DNA of 44,633 bases from Oligoflexales bacterium (GCA_018060885.1 JAGOVF010000013.1:1-44633), one strand, 5' to 3'. Numbered from the stretch's first letter, positions 33,491-44,466 are shown. Program-made: numbers and translations. Notes: generated by a model from the letters alone, not told the origin.

Positions 33491-35851
33491 TTAATTTGAG
33501 AACTTTTCGACAGAATAGTATCTAAAATAAGAATCGAGCATATATTTAAACTCAGCTCTAGCTTCGTCATCGCTGATGACAAAATCTCTCATTCGTATTT
33601 CATCGAGATAGCCATCGTACTCTGATGGTGTTTTTGCCGTATCGTCAATCACACCTATTTTGTCGAAGTATGTCGATTTAAAGCCTGCAGAAGAAACCCC
33701 CGAGCCATTCAAAACACCATTAATATAAAATTTGATTAATCCACTTACCATGTCTCTTGTAATTGTCACATGCCGCCAAACATCATTGTTAATAACAAAA
33801 TTGCTTTTTGCATTCGCGCCATCACCCGCAGTGACGCCGATATATCCATTGTTATCTAACCATCCGAAGAATATATCATTACCATCTCCTGCGGATTCAA
33901 CTCCAGTAATACCTGGAGCTAACCACATAGTCGTGTGACCTTTTTGTGTAGATTTAAACCATGCTGAAAAGCTACTTGATTTCCCTAAAATATTCGCAAG
34001 ATCGCCTTGAGTTTGCATAGCATCAAAATCTCCCGTCAATCCTATCCCTGATCCAAAGACGCCGCTAATTCTTTCGGGTTTGTTGAGAGGAATCGCGTCG
34101 TAGTTTCTTTGAGAAGCACTATTCCGGTACATTTCTGATTCAACAGCGGGATCCTCTTCAAGATGCCAAACGGCCGTCAAATGTTGCCATGTGTCTTGAT
34201 TCGAATTATGTACATTTGCAGTTTTATTATCAAAATAAAGATAAATGTAATTCATAGCTGAATTCGCTTCTATGCTAGGGACTCTTACCCAAATTAAAGA
34301 CTCACCACTGGGGTTCCACTTATTTATTTCAAAATCAAGCAGCGTGGAATGATCATTAGAAACAAAACGCAGATCTGATGCATCGCGATTAAATTGCTCA
34401 TAATCGACCCGTTTCTCATTGAGACGCACAAGGACTATGACGTTTTTAAGGGCTGTATTTTGATCTAAATTGTTAATCGAAATTGGCAATCTTTGTTGCC
34501 ACCCTTGATTCCACCATGGAAGTTTATTCGTAAATTTGATATTAAGTAGTGTTGTCTGCAGTGTTTTAGCGACGTCGGAAACAGTTAACTCATTGAACTC
34601 TTCTAAAGTGTTCTGTACATAAAAAGTTCTATGAACTTCGTTCATGCTAAAAGTATATTCAGTTATTGAAGATTGACATTGCTCGTCTAAATATATCGAG
34701 CCAGTTTTGTTCTTAAGCCTTAATTCTATTTTGTTATTTTGTATCAATGATGCTTCCAATCCGTTTTTATCGGTAGCAAAGACTCTAAACGGATTGCAGC
34801 TATTTGTACTCAGGGGAGACTGAATATCTATGGCAAGTTTGTCTGGAGCACCTGTTATATTGATAGATTGCTGAGCTGCAACGAGTGGGCTAGATTTCGC
34901 AATAAGAGTTAAGTACTGCGGCGTCTTTGCACTTTTAAAAAATATTTCTTTTCTGGACAGCCCTTGTTCCATAGCTAGTTGACTAGTTTTCACTGTGCAT
35001 TGAGCGTCGCTAAAGAAGTCACCAGTCCCATTATTTACCAGCAGATTTATATTTAGTTTATTTTGTGTGACAGTTTCGAAACCAAAATTGTTTTCCAACA
35101 AAACATGAAGACTGTGACAAGTTTCAAATAGGACATTTGCTTGAGCCAAAATTCGCAGCTGCGTTGCGGGCGCATGCGTTCCTACGAGCAAAGTTAAAAG
35201 GGTCTCTCCAGAATTTCCGGCAGCATCTGTTTGATACGCCAAAACATGCCTTTCACTGACCACGCCTGGTGTTTCAACCAGCTGGACTTCAATTTTAAAA
35301 GATTGATTCATACACTCGGAGCTAACTGGGCCAGTTGCGAATTTTGAATACTCAAATTCCACGGATAATCCAGATTCACAGGTTCCGCTTAAAGCTAAAT
35401 CGAATTCTTTAATATGGCTTCCGTTTACCGGATCTAAAAATCCCACAATAGGAGCAACTTCGTCCTTTGGCTCAGGCTCGGGTGTCGGCTCAGGTGTCGG
35501 CTCAGGCATAGGCTCGGGCGTGGGCCCGGGTGTAGGCTCAGGATCAGGTGTGGGCTCAGGATCAGGCGTGGGCTCAGGTGTCGGCTCAATAACAGGTTTT
35601 GGAGCAGGGGGAGTCTTTTTAACTTTTTCTTTTTTATCATTCTTTTTAGTGGGCTTTTGAGTCGGAAAGATAGGATTACCGGAACCCTCTCCTGGCTGAA
35701 CGACTACTTTTGGTGCTTTCGCATTAGCACTTGGATCAGGCGTTACAATATCATCTGACTCTTTTATTTCATCTTCGCCTGGGCGAGAGCATGAAAAGAG
35801 CACAGCACTCGCAAGCAAGATCAGTAAAATTGGGCTCATGTTTTTTTTCAT
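33491..35851 (-). CDS. Large DUF2341/LamG lipoprotein with Pro-Glu-rich linker
   Basis: A 786-residue surface or periplasmic lipoprotein. The signal peptide ends in LFSC with the lipidated C21. A linker of Pro, Thr, Glu and Asp repeats (about 60-135, mostly PTPEP and PDPEP units) probably spans the envelope. An Ig-like beta domain follows (about 136-225), then another beta-rich region (about 230-450). A DUF2341 domain (about 455-565, starting WWNQGWQQRLPI) and a C-terminal LamG/concanavalin-like domain (about 570-770) end the protein. Such domains bind carbohydrates or protein ligands; adhesion is a reasonable but unproven guess. The ribosome-binding site is poor. It converges on mqnA. The linker is encoded by short near-identical DNA repeats that may vary in number. 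Confidence 0.83.
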   Translation of the reverse strand: MKKNMSPILLILLASAVLFSCSRPGEDEIKESDDIVTPDPSANAKAPKVVVQPGEGSGNPIFPTQKPTKKNDKKEKVKKTPPAPKPVIEPTPEPTPDPEPTPDPEPTPGPTPEPMPEPTPEPTPEPEPKDEVAPIVGFLDPVNGSHIKEFDLALSGTCESGLSVEFEYSKFATGPVSSECMNQSFKIEVQLVETPGVVSERHVLAYQTDAAGNSGETLLTLLVGTHAPATQLRILAQANVLFETCHSLHVLLENNFGFETVTQNKLNINLLVNNGTGDFFSDAQCTVKTSQLAMEQGLSRKEIFFKSAKTPQYLTLIAKSSPLVAAQQSINITGAPDKLAIDIQSPLSTNSCNPFRVFATDKNGLEASLIQNNKIELRLKNKTGSIYLDEQCQSSITEYTFSMNEVHRTFYVQNTLEEFNELTVSDVAKTLQTTLLNIKFTNKLPWWNQGWQQRLPISINNLDQNTALKNVIVLVRLNEKRVDYEQFNRDASDLRFVSNDHSTLLDFEINKWNPSGESLIWVRVPSIEANSAMNYIYLYFDNKTANVHNSNQDTWQHLTAVWHLEEDPAVESEMYRNSASQRNYDAIPLNKPERISGVFGSGIGLTGDFDAMQTQGDLANILGKSSSFSAWFKSTQKGHTTMWLAPGITGVESAGDGNDIFFGWLDNNGYIGVTAGDGANAKSNFVINNDVWRHVTITRDMVSGLIKFYINGVLNGSGVSSAGFKSTYFDKIGVIDDTAKTPSEYDGYLDEIRMRDFVISDDEARAEFKYMLDSYFRYYSVEKFSN
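35464..35590. repeat. Short coding repeats for the Pro-Glu linker
   Basis: Tandem units of 12 and 18 bp such as GGCTCAGGTGTC and GGCTCAGGATCAGGTGTG on the plus strand encode the PTPEP/PDPEP linker of the lipoprotein. Near-identity of adjacent units would allow slippage that changes linker length in multiples of three bases. Confidence 0.8.
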
Positions 35852-36025
35852 AGCGGAGGGTGATTCGGAAGGAAAACAACAATCTTAATGTTTGAGATAA
35901 AAAAAATATTGTTTAGATTAAATTCAATTGGTTTTCGATGTCGATTTCCAATTTGGAAAAGACAAAATTAATATCCAATCAAATAATGAATCAGATAACT
36001 TACATGACAAAATGTAAACTATACG

Positions 36026-36052
36026 AAAAAAAAGGAGCATATTAGCTCCTTT
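36026..36052 (-). terminator. Rho-independent terminator after the small secreted protein gene
   Basis: AAAGGAGC (36031-36038) pairs with GCTCCTTT (36045-36052) around a 6-base loop. Read on the minus strand, the stem is followed by a run of eight T (36033-36026). It lies 26 bases after the stop codon of the gene at 36078-36506. Confidence 0.85.
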
Positions 36053-36077
36053 GTGCAATTCAACAATACTTGCATCT

Positions 36078-36506
36078 CTATTTTGTTAAAAAAGAAAGAC
36101 AGGCATTCTTAATGGAATCTAATCCGCTGGCTGGAGAAATTTCAAAACATTGCCCTCTAAACCGGCCGCTTTGAAGTTGTTGTCCTTTGGCTTGGATTGT
36201 TTGAGCTGCGATTTGACAACTTTGAACAGATCCATTGTATGCATTGTAGTCGCGATCATCAATGAATGCAGATACTACAGCAGTCATTGGATGACAACCC
36301 GACGCACTAAATAGTTGGACCGTGTTGCCTGCTCCCGAAACATAACTTTTAATAAAATTTAATAAAGCAAATCCTATGCATTGTGCTGAGGTTTGGCAGT
36401 TCCGAATTTCATCTTCTATCGCGGCTTGAGCGTGAAATGATCCCACAAAAATTCCAATGAGCAATAGAGCCTTGATGCTTAAACGTGAAAGAGTTTGGTT
36501 AAACAT
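36078..36506 (-). CDS. Small exported cysteine-containing protein
   Basis: A 142-residue protein of unknown function. A signal peptide (about 1-28, ending HAQA-A) is followed by a mature domain of about 114 residues with six cysteines (in RNCQ, AQCIG, SGCHP, QSCQI, GQCFE, NACLS), an even number that suits three disulfide bonds in an oxidising compartment. The ATG has AAAGGA upstream at a good distance, and a strong terminator follows, so it is probably a single-gene transcript. I do not recognise the family. Periplasmic or released outside the cell are both possible. Confidence 0.66.
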   Translation of the reverse strand: MFNQTLSRLSIKALLLIGIFVGSFHAQAAIEDEIRNCQTSAQCIGFALLNFIKSYVSGAGNTVQLFSASGCHPMTAVVSAFIDDRDYNAYNGSVQSCQIAAQTIQAKGQQLQSGRFRGQCFEISPASGLDSIKNACLSFLTK

Positions 36507-36733
36507 TTTTAGAATCCTTTAAATTTTCTTTATTAATTTTTTCAAATCTTCGATGAAACTATTTTACGGCCATGAAACGAACTTTCTCCAAAAGACAGCT
36601 TGAAAGAAAGAGCGCTTTGAATTATCAAATCTAAGGACAGATGTCCAACTAAAGCTATAACAATTTATAATTACTTATTATTTTTTGTTACTATAGGCGA
36701 CTCATACGTAAAGCGACGACGAGGCAAACGAAG

Positions 36734-37585
36734 TTGACTAAAAATACAAAGCTATACCTGATACTGTCGTTGATAGCCGCTATGCTGCTTATACTCAATT
36801 TATTTCAGTATCAAGCTGCCCAGCCGCAAAAAACTATTCTAAATTTTGTTTGGTTAGACCAAGGATATGTTCTGGTTCGAGAAAAGTCCTTTATCGCCAA
36901 AGAATGGAACGAATATGAATATTTATTGGAGTGGCGAAAAGACCAGAAAGCAGAAAAAATTGAGTATTCTTTAGTAAACGCGAAAAAAGTCATCTTAAAT
37001 AAAAACCCTGCACAAAAAAATGCCGCTCTGCGGCAGTTTGTCGATGTTCCCAGCAATCCGCTTTTTAGTTTCACTACAGATTTAAGCGGAAAATATATTG
37101 AAAACAGCGAAGCTGCTGACACTACCGCACTGCAAAAAAATAAAACTATATATGACACCTGGTTTGCATGGTTCGGCGCCTGGGTTGGGGCGAGTATTTT
37201 TATGGATGCATTGGAGCCCGGCTATCATGCTCGACTCGCAGGAGAAAACAGCTACCAATTCGAAGCAAGCGATCTTGGTCCGACATTTATAAAATTAAAC
37301 CTTAAAAATATTATGCAGGGAAAGAATTTTGCTTCGACTATCTATGAATTTCTCGAGGCTACAAAGCTTAAATTAAACGTCGAAGACGTACAAAACATTT
37401 ATAAAGAAACCTCTCTTGAAGGCCATTATGAAAAAACGAGCCTGAGACCTGTTCGTATCAGTATGACAAAAAAAATAAATGTCGATATCAAGCAAGGCAT
37501 GGTTTTTCAAGGTCGCGAACAACGCAATTATGAATTTTTTTGGCCAGACTTTTCTTCGATTGCAAAATTAGATACAGAGAATTGA
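36734..37585 (+). CDS. Membrane-anchored hypothetical protein upstream of ung
   Basis: A 283-residue protein that I do not recognise. One N-terminal hydrophobic segment (about 7-23) anchors or exports it. The rest is soluble, with a central glycine/tryptophan-rich stretch ([15 protein letters not shown], about 142-156) that could be a second membrane-associated segment, and a beta-rich C-terminal part. The start is TTG with GAGG at 36721-36724. It ends 5 bp before the start of ung, so the two are probably co-transcribed, but nothing else ties it to DNA repair. Confidence 0.62.
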   Translation: MTKNTKLYLILSLIAAMLLILNLFQYQAAQPQKTILNFVWLDQGYVLVREKSFIAKEWNEYEYLLEWRKDQKAEKIEYSLVNAKKVILNKNPAQKNAALRQFVDVPSNPLFSFTTDLSGKYIENSEAADTTALQKNKTIYDTWFAWFGAWVGASIFMDALEPGYHARLAGENSYQFEASDLGPTFIKLNLKNIMQGKNFASTIYEFLEATKLKLNVEDVQNIYKETSLEGHYEKTSLRPVRISMTKKINVDIKQGMVFQGREQRNYEFFWPDFSSIAKLDTEN

Positions 37586-37590
37586 CAGCT

Positions 37591-38358
37591 ATGCTCGAAA
37601 ATTCGCCGCAAGAACTCTCCCAACTTGTAAATATCAAAAAAGAAAAAACCAAAGAAGAAGAAACCAAAGAAGAAAAAACTAAAATCCAGCTCCACCCCTC
37701 ATGGAAAGTGCGCCTTTGCGATGAATTTACGAAGCCCTATATGCAAAATTTAAAGCTCTTTCTAAGAAATGAAATCAGGCAGGGAAAAATAATATACCCA
37801 AAAGGTGCAGAGTATTTTGCCGCATTGAATCACACGCCTTTAGAAGCTGTGAAAGTGGTCATTCTAGGCCAAGACCCCTATCATGGTGAAGGTCAAGCGC
37901 ATGGCCTGTGTTTTTCCGTGCGTCAAGGAGTCCGACCCCCACCCTCTTTGGTCAATATTTTTAAAGAACTGAAAACCGATCTGGGGATAACAAATTCTGG
38001 CAATGGAAACTTAAGCACTTGGGCAGATCAAGGGGTGTTGTTACTCAATAGTGTGTTGACGGTTGAAGCTGGCATCGCGGCTGCCCACCAAAACAAGGGC
38101 TGGGAGCTCTTTACCGACCAAGTTATCAAACACCTTGCAATGCGAGTTGAGCCGATAGTTTTTATGCTCTGGGGCAGCTATGCGCAGAAAAAAGCCGCTA
38201 TCGTGGATCCAAAAAAGCATTTAATTTTACGAGCGCCGCATCCTTCTCCGCTTTCGGCACATCGTGGATTTTTGGGCTGTCGACATTTCTCTCAAGCTAA
38301 TACTTTTTTGCTTGAGCAAGGAAAAAATTCTATAGATTGGCGTTTACCGACTCTATAA
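37591..38358 (+). CDS. ung: Uracil-DNA glycosylase, family 1
   Basis: A 255-residue enzyme removing uracil from DNA. The family-1 signatures are the water-activating motif [18 protein letters not shown] (D95) and the leucine-loop motif [13 protein letters not shown] (H217). A non-conserved N-terminal tail carries a Lys/Glu repeat ([15 protein letters not shown], about 17-31), presumably disordered. ATG 37591 is 5 bp after the preceding stop; an upstream frame start at 37540 would overlap that gene and adds nothing conserved. The 3' end overlaps the convergent ileS end by 6 bp. Confidence 0.95.
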   Translation: MLENSPQELSQLVNIKKEKTKEEETKEEKTKIQLHPSWKVRLCDEFTKPYMQNLKLFLRNEIRQGKIIYPKGAEYFAALNHTPLEAVKVVILGQDPYHGEGQAHGLCFSVRQGVRPPPSLVNIFKELKTDLGITNSGNGNLSTWADQGVLLLNSVLTVEAGIAAAHQNKGWELFTDQVIKHLAMRVEPIVFMLWGSYAQKKAAIVDPKKHLILRAPHPSPLSAHRGFLGCRHFSQANTFLLEQGKNSIDWRLPTL

Positions 38359-41300
38359 CTTCTGAATAGACAGCCGCACCAGCGTTTGATCAATTTTTAT
38401 TTGCTCACATCCGCCTTCACTATCACCGAGTTTATCAAGCCACTCAGCTTTTGCTGCTAGGGTTTCGTTAATAATATAATCTCCACACTGCGCCAGAGTA
38501 GCCGCTAAAAATTCTGATTTTTCAATTTTCAAAATAATGCGATCTGTTATTTCAAAACCTTTGTCTTTGCGTAAATTTTGAATGTGTTTTGTCAGCTCTC
38601 TTGCCAAACCCTCATTAAAGAGAACTTCGTCGATATTAATATCGAGTGTCACAGTGATTTTGCCATTACTTGCAAAAGATAGGCCCTGTTGCTCTTCAAA
38701 AACAATTTCAACATCTTCAAAAAATATTTCTAATGCTTCACCTTCCACCAATAAAGAAATTGAATTCTTTTCTTGCAAGGTGCGGATTTGTTCCTGCGTC
38801 ATAGCTGCTATCGACTGAGCGGCAGCCTTCATCTTTGCGCCGAGTCGCGGACCAAGAGTTTTAAAATTAGCTTTTATGCGTCTTTTAAAGATATTCGAAT
38901 CCGCACTGACATATTCAATCTCTTTGATATTGGTTTCATGCAAAATGATGGCTGCAACTTTTTCAATGTTGGACTGCATTTTTGTATCTATCACTGGTAT
39001 TAGCAATTTCTTAAGTGGCTGTCTGACTTTTATTTTTTCCTTTTCCCTTACAGATAGTGTTAAAGAACAGATATCTTGAGCTAAACGCATCTGCTGCATT
39101 AAGTCCTGGTCAAGATAGGTGTCATTTGATTTAGGAAAGAGACTTAAGTGGATCGATGCAGAGCTTTCGGCTCTTTTGTCCACAGTCAAACATTGATATA
39201 AATAGTCGCTATAAAACGGAGCTATGGGCGCACTTAATTGACAAATCGTTGTCAAACACTCGTAAAGTGTCTGGTAGGCGGCTTGTTTATCCTGGTTTTG
39301 CTCCCCTTTCCAGAATCTTCGACGACTAAGACGCACATACCAATTGCTTAAGTGGTCATTTGTAAAATTCAAAACAGAGCGCGCAACAGTCGTTAAGTCA
39401 TAGTCGCTGTATGCTTTATTAACTTTTGCGATCAATAAATGCAGCTCAGATAAAATCCAGCGATCAAGCTCCGTACGCTTTGGTACTGGAATCAAAGCAG
39501 CACTGGGGTCAAAATTATCCACATTGGCATAAAGTGTAAAAAAATTATAAGTATTTTCGAGAGTGTTAAAAAACTTTCTTTTTACTTCGGTGATACCATT
39601 CTCATCAAAACGCAGATCATCCCAGGGATTAGAAACTGCTAGCAAATACCAACGCACGGCATCTGCACCGTGTTTGTCAATCAATGCGAAAGGATCGATG
39701 ATATTCCCAAGTCGCTTTGACATTTTTTGACCATTTTTATCGAGCAATAAGCCGCTTGAAATAACATTTTTATAGGCCACACTATCAAATAACATAGTCG
39801 CGATGGCATGAAGCGTAAAAAACCAACCGCGCGTTTGATCTACGCCTTCTGCAATAAAATCTGCCGGGAAATTTTGCTGAAAAACTTCTTGGTTCTCAAA
39901 AGGGTAATGCCACTGCGCGAAGGGCATCGCACCAGAGTCAAACCAGACATCAATAATATCTGACTCACGTTGTAATTTCTGCCCCTTGCTGCCGACAAGA
40001 AAAATTTCATCCACTTCAGGACGATGCAATTCTATGCTTTCATATTGCTGCTGACTGAAACTTTTAGCGTCGAAGTTTTTTAAAGGATTTGATTGCATAA
40101 TCCCGGCTTTGACGGCGGCTTCGATTTCTTTTTTCAATTCTGCCACAGAGCCGATAATTTTACGTTCAGTGCCATCGGCACTAGACCAAATTGGCAAAGG
40201 CACACCCCAATATCGCGAACGCGAGAGATTCCAATCCACGAGATTCTCTAGCCAATTGCCGAAACGACCTTCGCCGGTTGCGGGCGGATGCCAGTTTATT
40301 GTCTTATTTAAATCGATCATTTTTTGTTTGTATTCGGTTGATTTTATAAACCAAGAATCAAGTGGGTAATAAAGGATGGGCTTGTCAGTGCGCCAGCAAT
40401 GGGGATAGGAGTGCTCGTACTTTTCGACTAAAAACGCCCGATTTTCCTGTTTAAGTTTTATTGCAATTCTCACATCGACACTTTGATAATCTTTAGCTTT
40501 GCTAATCGTGTCTGGCTCATATTCAGCCTTAACTGCGACACCAGCAAATTCTTTCACTGCAGGAACAAAACGCCCCTTTAAATCAACCAGCGTGAGAGAC
40601 CCTAAATTGTTAATCTTACCAACGCGCTGATCGTCCGCACCAAAGCTCGGCGCAATATGAACAATACCTGTTCCGTCAGATGTGGTTACAAAATCACCAC
40701 AAACAACTCTGAAAGGATCGCCCTGTTCCGGCTGCGCATAGTTCATCAGCTGCTGGTAGCGCAAACCTTGTAACTGCGAACCAAGAACTCGCTCTACAAT
40801 CTTAAAAGGCAAAACAGCGTCACCAGCTTGATAAGTTGGGAGCTCATTATGAACTTCGGCTTCGTTTTTGAAATAAGCACTCAGCCGGTCTTCGGCTAAT
40901 AAGACTGAAATTTTTTCAGCCGTATAGCGATTATAGGTATCAAGTAAAACATAGGAAATCTTTTCACCAACTGCCAAACCTGTATTCGAGGGTAGAGTCC
41001 AAGGAGTCGTCGTCCAAGCAAGAAAATAAACTTGGGCCCAGGCTTGTTTGCTCAGGCTTTGTGCACGAGAGCTATCATCCTGCAGCTTAAATTGCGCTAT
41101 GACCGAGGTGTCTTTGACTTGGCGGTAACAACCAGGTTGATTAAGCTCATGCGAACTCAGCCCCGTACCTGCCATCGGAGAGTAGGGCTGTATGGTGTAA
41201 CCTTTATATAACAAGCCTTTTTCGTATAACTTTGCCAGAGCCCACCAAACAGATTCGATATACTTGTTGTCATAGGTCACATAAGGGTTCTTCATATCCA

Positions 41301-41718
41301 CCCAGTAACCCATTTTATCCGTCAGCTTTTCCCATACTTCCGTATATTTCATCACATCGTCACGGCATTTTTGGTTAAATTCCTTAACGCTAATTTTGTC
41401 GCCAATGTCTTCTTTTTTGAGACCTAAGGACTTTTCAACGCCGAGTTCTACAGGCAGGCCGTGCGTATCCCAACCGGCTTTGCGCAGGACTTTTTTGCCC
41501 TTCATGCTTTGATAGCGACAAATGGTGTCCTTAAGCGTTCGCGCCATAACATGGTGAATCCCTGGCTGGCCATTTGCAGAAGGTGGGCCTTCAAAGAAGA
41601 CAAAGGGTTGGCGGTCTTTCGCCTGGTCTATGCTTGCTTGAAAAACAGAGTTTTTAGTCCACTCTAGAGCTAAATTCTTTTCGTCAAATTGATGTTTAGG
41701 GAAAGCGGACTTTTTCAT
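38353..41718 (-). CDS. ileS: Isoleucyl-tRNA synthetase, type 2-like
   Basis: A 1121-residue class Ia synthetase charging tRNA-Ile. The HIGH region is written [18 protein letters not shown] (44-61), and the catalytic KMSKR motif lies in [20 protein letters not shown]1 editing domain lies between (about 200-400) with [17 protein letters not shown]. The anticodon-binding domain and a long C-terminal region follow, with no C-terminal zinc-finger cysteines of the E. coli type. Length and the GIHH form match the eukaryote-like type 2 group, many members of which are naturally less sensitive to mupirocin; that is a family trend, not shown here. It converges on ung and diverges from lysA across 215 bp. 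Confidence 0.94.
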   Translation of the reverse strand: MKKSAFPKHQFDEKNLALEWTKNSVFQASIDQAKDRQPFVFFEGPPSANGQPGIHHVMARTLKDTICRYQSMKGKKVLRKAGWDTHGLPVELGVEKSLGLKKEDIGDKISVKEFNQKCRDDVMKYTEVWEKLTDKMGYWVDMKNPYVTYDNKYIESVWWALAKLYEKGLLYKGYTIQPYSPMAGTGLSSHELNQPGCYRQVKDTSVIAQFKLQDDSSRAQSLSKQAWAQVYFLAWTTTPWTLPSNTGLAVGEKISYVLLDTYNRYTAEKISVLLAEDRLSAYFKNEAEVHNELPTYQAGDAVLPFKIVERVLGSQLQGLRYQQLMNYAQPEQGDPFRVVCGDFVTTSDGTGIVHIAPSFGADDQRVGKINNLGSLTLVDLKGRFVPAVKEFAGVAVKAEYEPDTISKAKDYQSVDVRIAIKLKQENRAFLVEKYEHSYPHCWRTDKPILYYPLDSWFIKSTEYKQKMIDLNKTINWHPPATGEGRFGNWLENLVDWNLSRSRYWGVPLPIWSSADGTERKIIGSVAELKKEIEAAVKAGIMQSNPLKNFDAKSFSQQQYESIELHRPEVDEIFLVGSKGQKLQRESDIIDVWFDSGAMPFAQWHYPFENQEVFQQNFPADFIAEGVDQTRGWFFTLHAIATMLFDSVAYKNVISSGLLLDKNGQKMSKRLGNIIDPFALIDKHGADAVRWYLLAVSNPWDDLRFDENGITEVKRKFFNTLENTYNFFTLYANVDNFDPSAALIPVPKRTELDRWILSELHLLIAKVNKAYSDYDLTTVARSVLNFTNDHLSNWYVRLSRRRFWKGEQNQDKQAAYQTLYECLTTICQLSAPIAPFYSDYLYQCLTVDKRAESSASIHLSLFPKSNDTYLDQDLMQQMRLAQDICSLTLSVREKEKIKVRQPLKKLLIPVIDTKMQSNIEKVAAIILHETNIKEIEYVSADSNIFKRRIKANFKTLGPRLGAKMKAAAQSIAAMTQEQIRTLQEKNSISLLVEGEALEIFFEDVEIVFEEQQGLSFASNGKITVTLDINIDEVLFNEGLARELTKHIQNLRKDKGFEITDRIILKIEKSEFLAATLAQCGDYIINETLAAKAEWLDKLGDSEGGCEQIKIDQTLVRLSIQKL

Positions 41719-41933
41719 TAAGATTACCTATTGCTTCGATTTGAAATTAAAACCTTTATTGAAACCCTAAATAGAATTCTTTAATTGATCCATCACTTTA
41801 AATAACCAAAGATAATTAACGCAGTTGGACTTAATTATCAACAGTCCCATCGTGTAAGCATTGCCTTTTTACCTAGCTGAAGGCTATAAAGAGGAAACTC
41901 TGAATAGAGTAAAGCTTACACAGCGAGGATGCA

Positions 41934-43178
41934 ATGGACTACTTTCTTGAAAAGAACGGCCAAATTTACTGCGAAAGTGTGCCTTTAGCGCAAATCGCGG
42001 CTGAAGTTGGCACGCCCTGTTATGTTTATTCCTTGGCAACTTTAAATCGCCACGCCGAAGAGCTTATTTCTGCCTTTAAAGCTTATCCGACCCTTGCATG
42101 TTTCGCCGTTAAGGCCAACAGCCATTTGGCGGTATTAAAACAGCTTTTTAGCCATGGTCTCGGCGCAGATGTCGTTTCTGGTGGAGAGATGGCGCGAGCT
42201 TTGAAAGCTGGTTGTCCTCCAGAAAAAATCGTATTCTCTGGCGTTGGCAAAAGGAAAGACGAACTTGAATTTGCCATTCAAAGCAAAATAATGTCGATCA
42301 ATCTCGAATCAATATTTGAACTCGATCAACTTGCGGAGTTAGTGCCTGCAAACCAAAAAGTACGGGTGAGCCTGCGTTTGAATGTAAACGTTGACGCAAA
42401 AACCAACCCCAAGATCGCGACAGGTATGTACAGTAGTAAATTCGGCATAGCCGAAACAGAACTTGCGAACTTATTAGATCGCTTAAAAGCCAAGCCAGGA
42501 CTACAGCTGGTTGGCCTCGCCTGCCATATTGGCAGTCAAATGACTAGTCTAGGCCCTCTTAGCGAAGCAGCTAAGCGCATTGCGGAACTCGCTATGCAGG
42601 TCAAAACAGCGGGATTTCCGCTAGAATTTATCGATGTGGGCGGTGGCTTAGGAATTAAGTATCACGAAGAAAGCCCTCCGAATTTAAAGGACTATGCCCA
42701 GACCTTGCAAGCAGCAGTTGCGCCTACGGGCTTGAAGCTTGTGATTGAGCCCGGTCGCGTCTTGGTCGGAAATGTCGGAGTTATCGTCACTCGAGTTTTG
42801 GGAATAAAAGCCACACCGAGCAAAAAATTTGTCGTTGTGGATGCTGCCATGAATGACTTAATGCGACCAAGTATTTACGACGCCTATCATGCAATACTGC
42901 CAGTGAATACAGATAGCACGAGCCCAACACATCTGGCAGATATAGTTGGACCCGTGTGCGAGTCTGGCGATGTGCTCGGCAGGGATCGTTCATTGCCTAA
43001 TAATTTACAGGCGGGAGACTTGGTCTTTATTCGTAGCTGCGGGGCTTATGCAGCCTCTATGGCATCGAATTACAATACTCGGCCACGCGCGCCTGAAGTT
43101 TTAGTAGATCAAGCATCCTATAAAGTGATAAAACCTCGCGAGTCGCTTGAAAAACTTTGGTCAGATGAGGCTTATTAA
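41934..43178 (+). CDS. lysA: Diaminopimelate decarboxylase
   Basis: A 414-residue PLP enzyme making lysine from meso-diaminopimelate. It is a fold-type III (alanine-racemase-like) barrel with the PLP lysine K60 in CFAVKANSH, the glycine-rich VGGGLGIKY near 227-235 and the catalytic CESGDVLGRDR segment near 343-353. The ATG has GAGGA at 41924-41928 at good spacing. lysC begins 3 bp after its stop, forming a two-gene lysine/DAP operon in which the first committed and last steps are adjacent. Confidence 0.96.
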   Translation: MDYFLEKNGQIYCESVPLAQIAAEVGTPCYVYSLATLNRHAEELISAFKAYPTLACFAVKANSHLAVLKQLFSHGLGADVVSGGEMARALKAGCPPEKIVFSGVGKRKDELEFAIQSKIMSINLESIFELDQLAELVPANQKVRVSLRLNVNVDAKTNPKIATGMYSSKFGIAETELANLLDRLKAKPGLQLVGLACHIGSQMTSLGPLSEAAKRIAELAMQVKTAGFPLEFIDVGGGLGIKYHEESPPNLKDYAQTLQAAVAPTGLKLVIEPGRVLVGNVGVIVTRVLGIKATPSKKFVVVDAAMNDLMRPSIYDAYHAILPVNTDSTSPTHLADIVGPVCESGDVLGRDRSLPNNLQAGDLVFIRSCGAYAASMASNYNTRPRAPEVLVDQASYKVIKPRESLEKLWSDEAY

Positions 43179-43181
43179 TCG

Positions 43182-44426
43182 ATGTATTCCCGCTTTGATA
43201 AAAATGCCGTGATCGTACAAAAATATGGTGGAACCTCCGTCGGCACTCCCGAAAGAATTAAAGCCGTAGCAGCTCGTGTCGCCCGGATGCACCGCCAGGG
43301 CTATAAGAATCTTGCGATAGTTGTGAGTGCCATGTCGGGAGAAACCAATAGACTGGTATCTTTAGTTAACGAATCAAATCCCCATGCTTCGATGAAAGCA
43401 TATGATGTGGCGATTGCGGCTGGCGAACAAGTCACCGTTGGACTCTTAACCGCCGCCTTAGAAGCTGAAAAAATCGAAGCTTCGCCTTATCTCGCCTATC
43501 GATTAAATATCCGTACCGATGACGCACACGGTCGCGCCCGCATTCAATCTATTGACACGAGTTTAATTGAAGAAGATTGGCGCAACAATCGCGTCGCAGT
43601 CATTGCTGGGTTTCAAGGAGTCAATCGCCACAATGATATAACGACCTTAGGCCGCGGTGGTAGCGACACCAGCGCAGTCGCTGTGGCAGCTGCGTTAAAA
43701 GCCGATTTTTGTGAAATCAACACCGACGTCGATGGCGTGTTCACTGCCGACCCAAGAGTTGTAGAAACTGCGAGTTTAATTCAAGAAATGGACTACGAAG
43801 CTTGTTTAGAGCTGGCTTCCATGGGTAGTAAAGTTCTACATCCACGTTGTGTTGAACTCGCGGCAAAATATAAAATTCCTTTAATTGTCAGAAACACTTT
43901 TAAACCCGATGATGCAGATAGGACTATAGTTATGGATTTAAAACTAGATATGATTGAAGATACTTTAGTGAGCGGCGTCACAATAGACAAAGACGTAGCA
44001 TCTTTTATGGTGGCAGGCGCCAGCATGGATGCGAAGTTTATCACTTTGCTCTTCCAACACATCGCCGATAAAAAAATAAACGTCGATGTTATTATCCATG
44101 AAAAAAATCAGGCTTTTGACCAAAAAACTCTCGGCTTCACTGTATCTGAATCGGATGCGGAGTTGACCGAAAATGCGCTGGTTAGCTTAAACAAAAGTCA
44201 CGGCTCGCTACAATGGCAGAAGACCTTAGGACTTTCGAAAGTTACTGCCGTGGGAGTCGGCATGCGCAGCAATGCGGGAGTCGCTGCAACCTTTTTTACA
44301 GCGCTTTCAAGCCATAATATTGAAGTCAAAATGATTTCGACTTCGGAAATTAAAATTTCAGCGGTTATTGACAAAGCCGATGGCGCGGCGGCTGTTAAAG
44401 CACTGCACAAAGCTTTTATTTCTTGA
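43182..44426 (+). CDS. lysC: Aspartate kinase
   Basis: A 414-residue monofunctional aspartokinase, the first step of the aspartate family (lysine, diaminopimelate, threonine, methionine). The N-terminal kinase domain starts VQKYGGTSVGTPERI, with the TTLGRGGSDTSAVA segment near 157-170 and the TDVDGVFTADPRV segment near 186-198. The last 150 residues form tandem ACT domains (VTAVGVGMRSNAGVAATFF typical of the second), where lysine or threonine feedback usually acts. There is no homoserine dehydrogenase fusion. Read from the lysA message. Confidence 0.96.
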   Translation: MYSRFDKNAVIVQKYGGTSVGTPERIKAVAARVARMHRQGYKNLAIVVSAMSGETNRLVSLVNESNPHASMKAYDVAIAAGEQVTVGLLTAALEAEKIEASPYLAYRLNIRTDDAHGRARIQSIDTSLIEEDWRNNRVAVIAGFQGVNRHNDITTLGRGGSDTSAVAVAAALKADFCEINTDVDGVFTADPRVVETASLIQEMDYEACLELASMGSKVLHPRCVELAAKYKIPLIVRNTFKPDDADRTIVMDLKLDMIEDTLVSGVTIDKDVASFMVAGASMDAKFITLLFQHIADKKINVDVIIHEKNQAFDQKTLGFTVSESDAELTENALVSLNKSHGSLQWQKTLGLSKVTAVGVGMRSNAGVAATFFTALSSHNIEVKMISTSEIKISAVIDKADGAAAVKALHKAFIS

Positions 44427-44466
44427 GTTTATCAATTCGCATTTTTTATTGATCTGAATTCCTTAT

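Noticed and set aside
41719..41933. T-box or lysine riboswitch between ileS and lysA
   Set aside because: No T-box sequence or conserved lysine-riboswitch core is visible in the 215 bases; only a promoter-sized gap can be supported.
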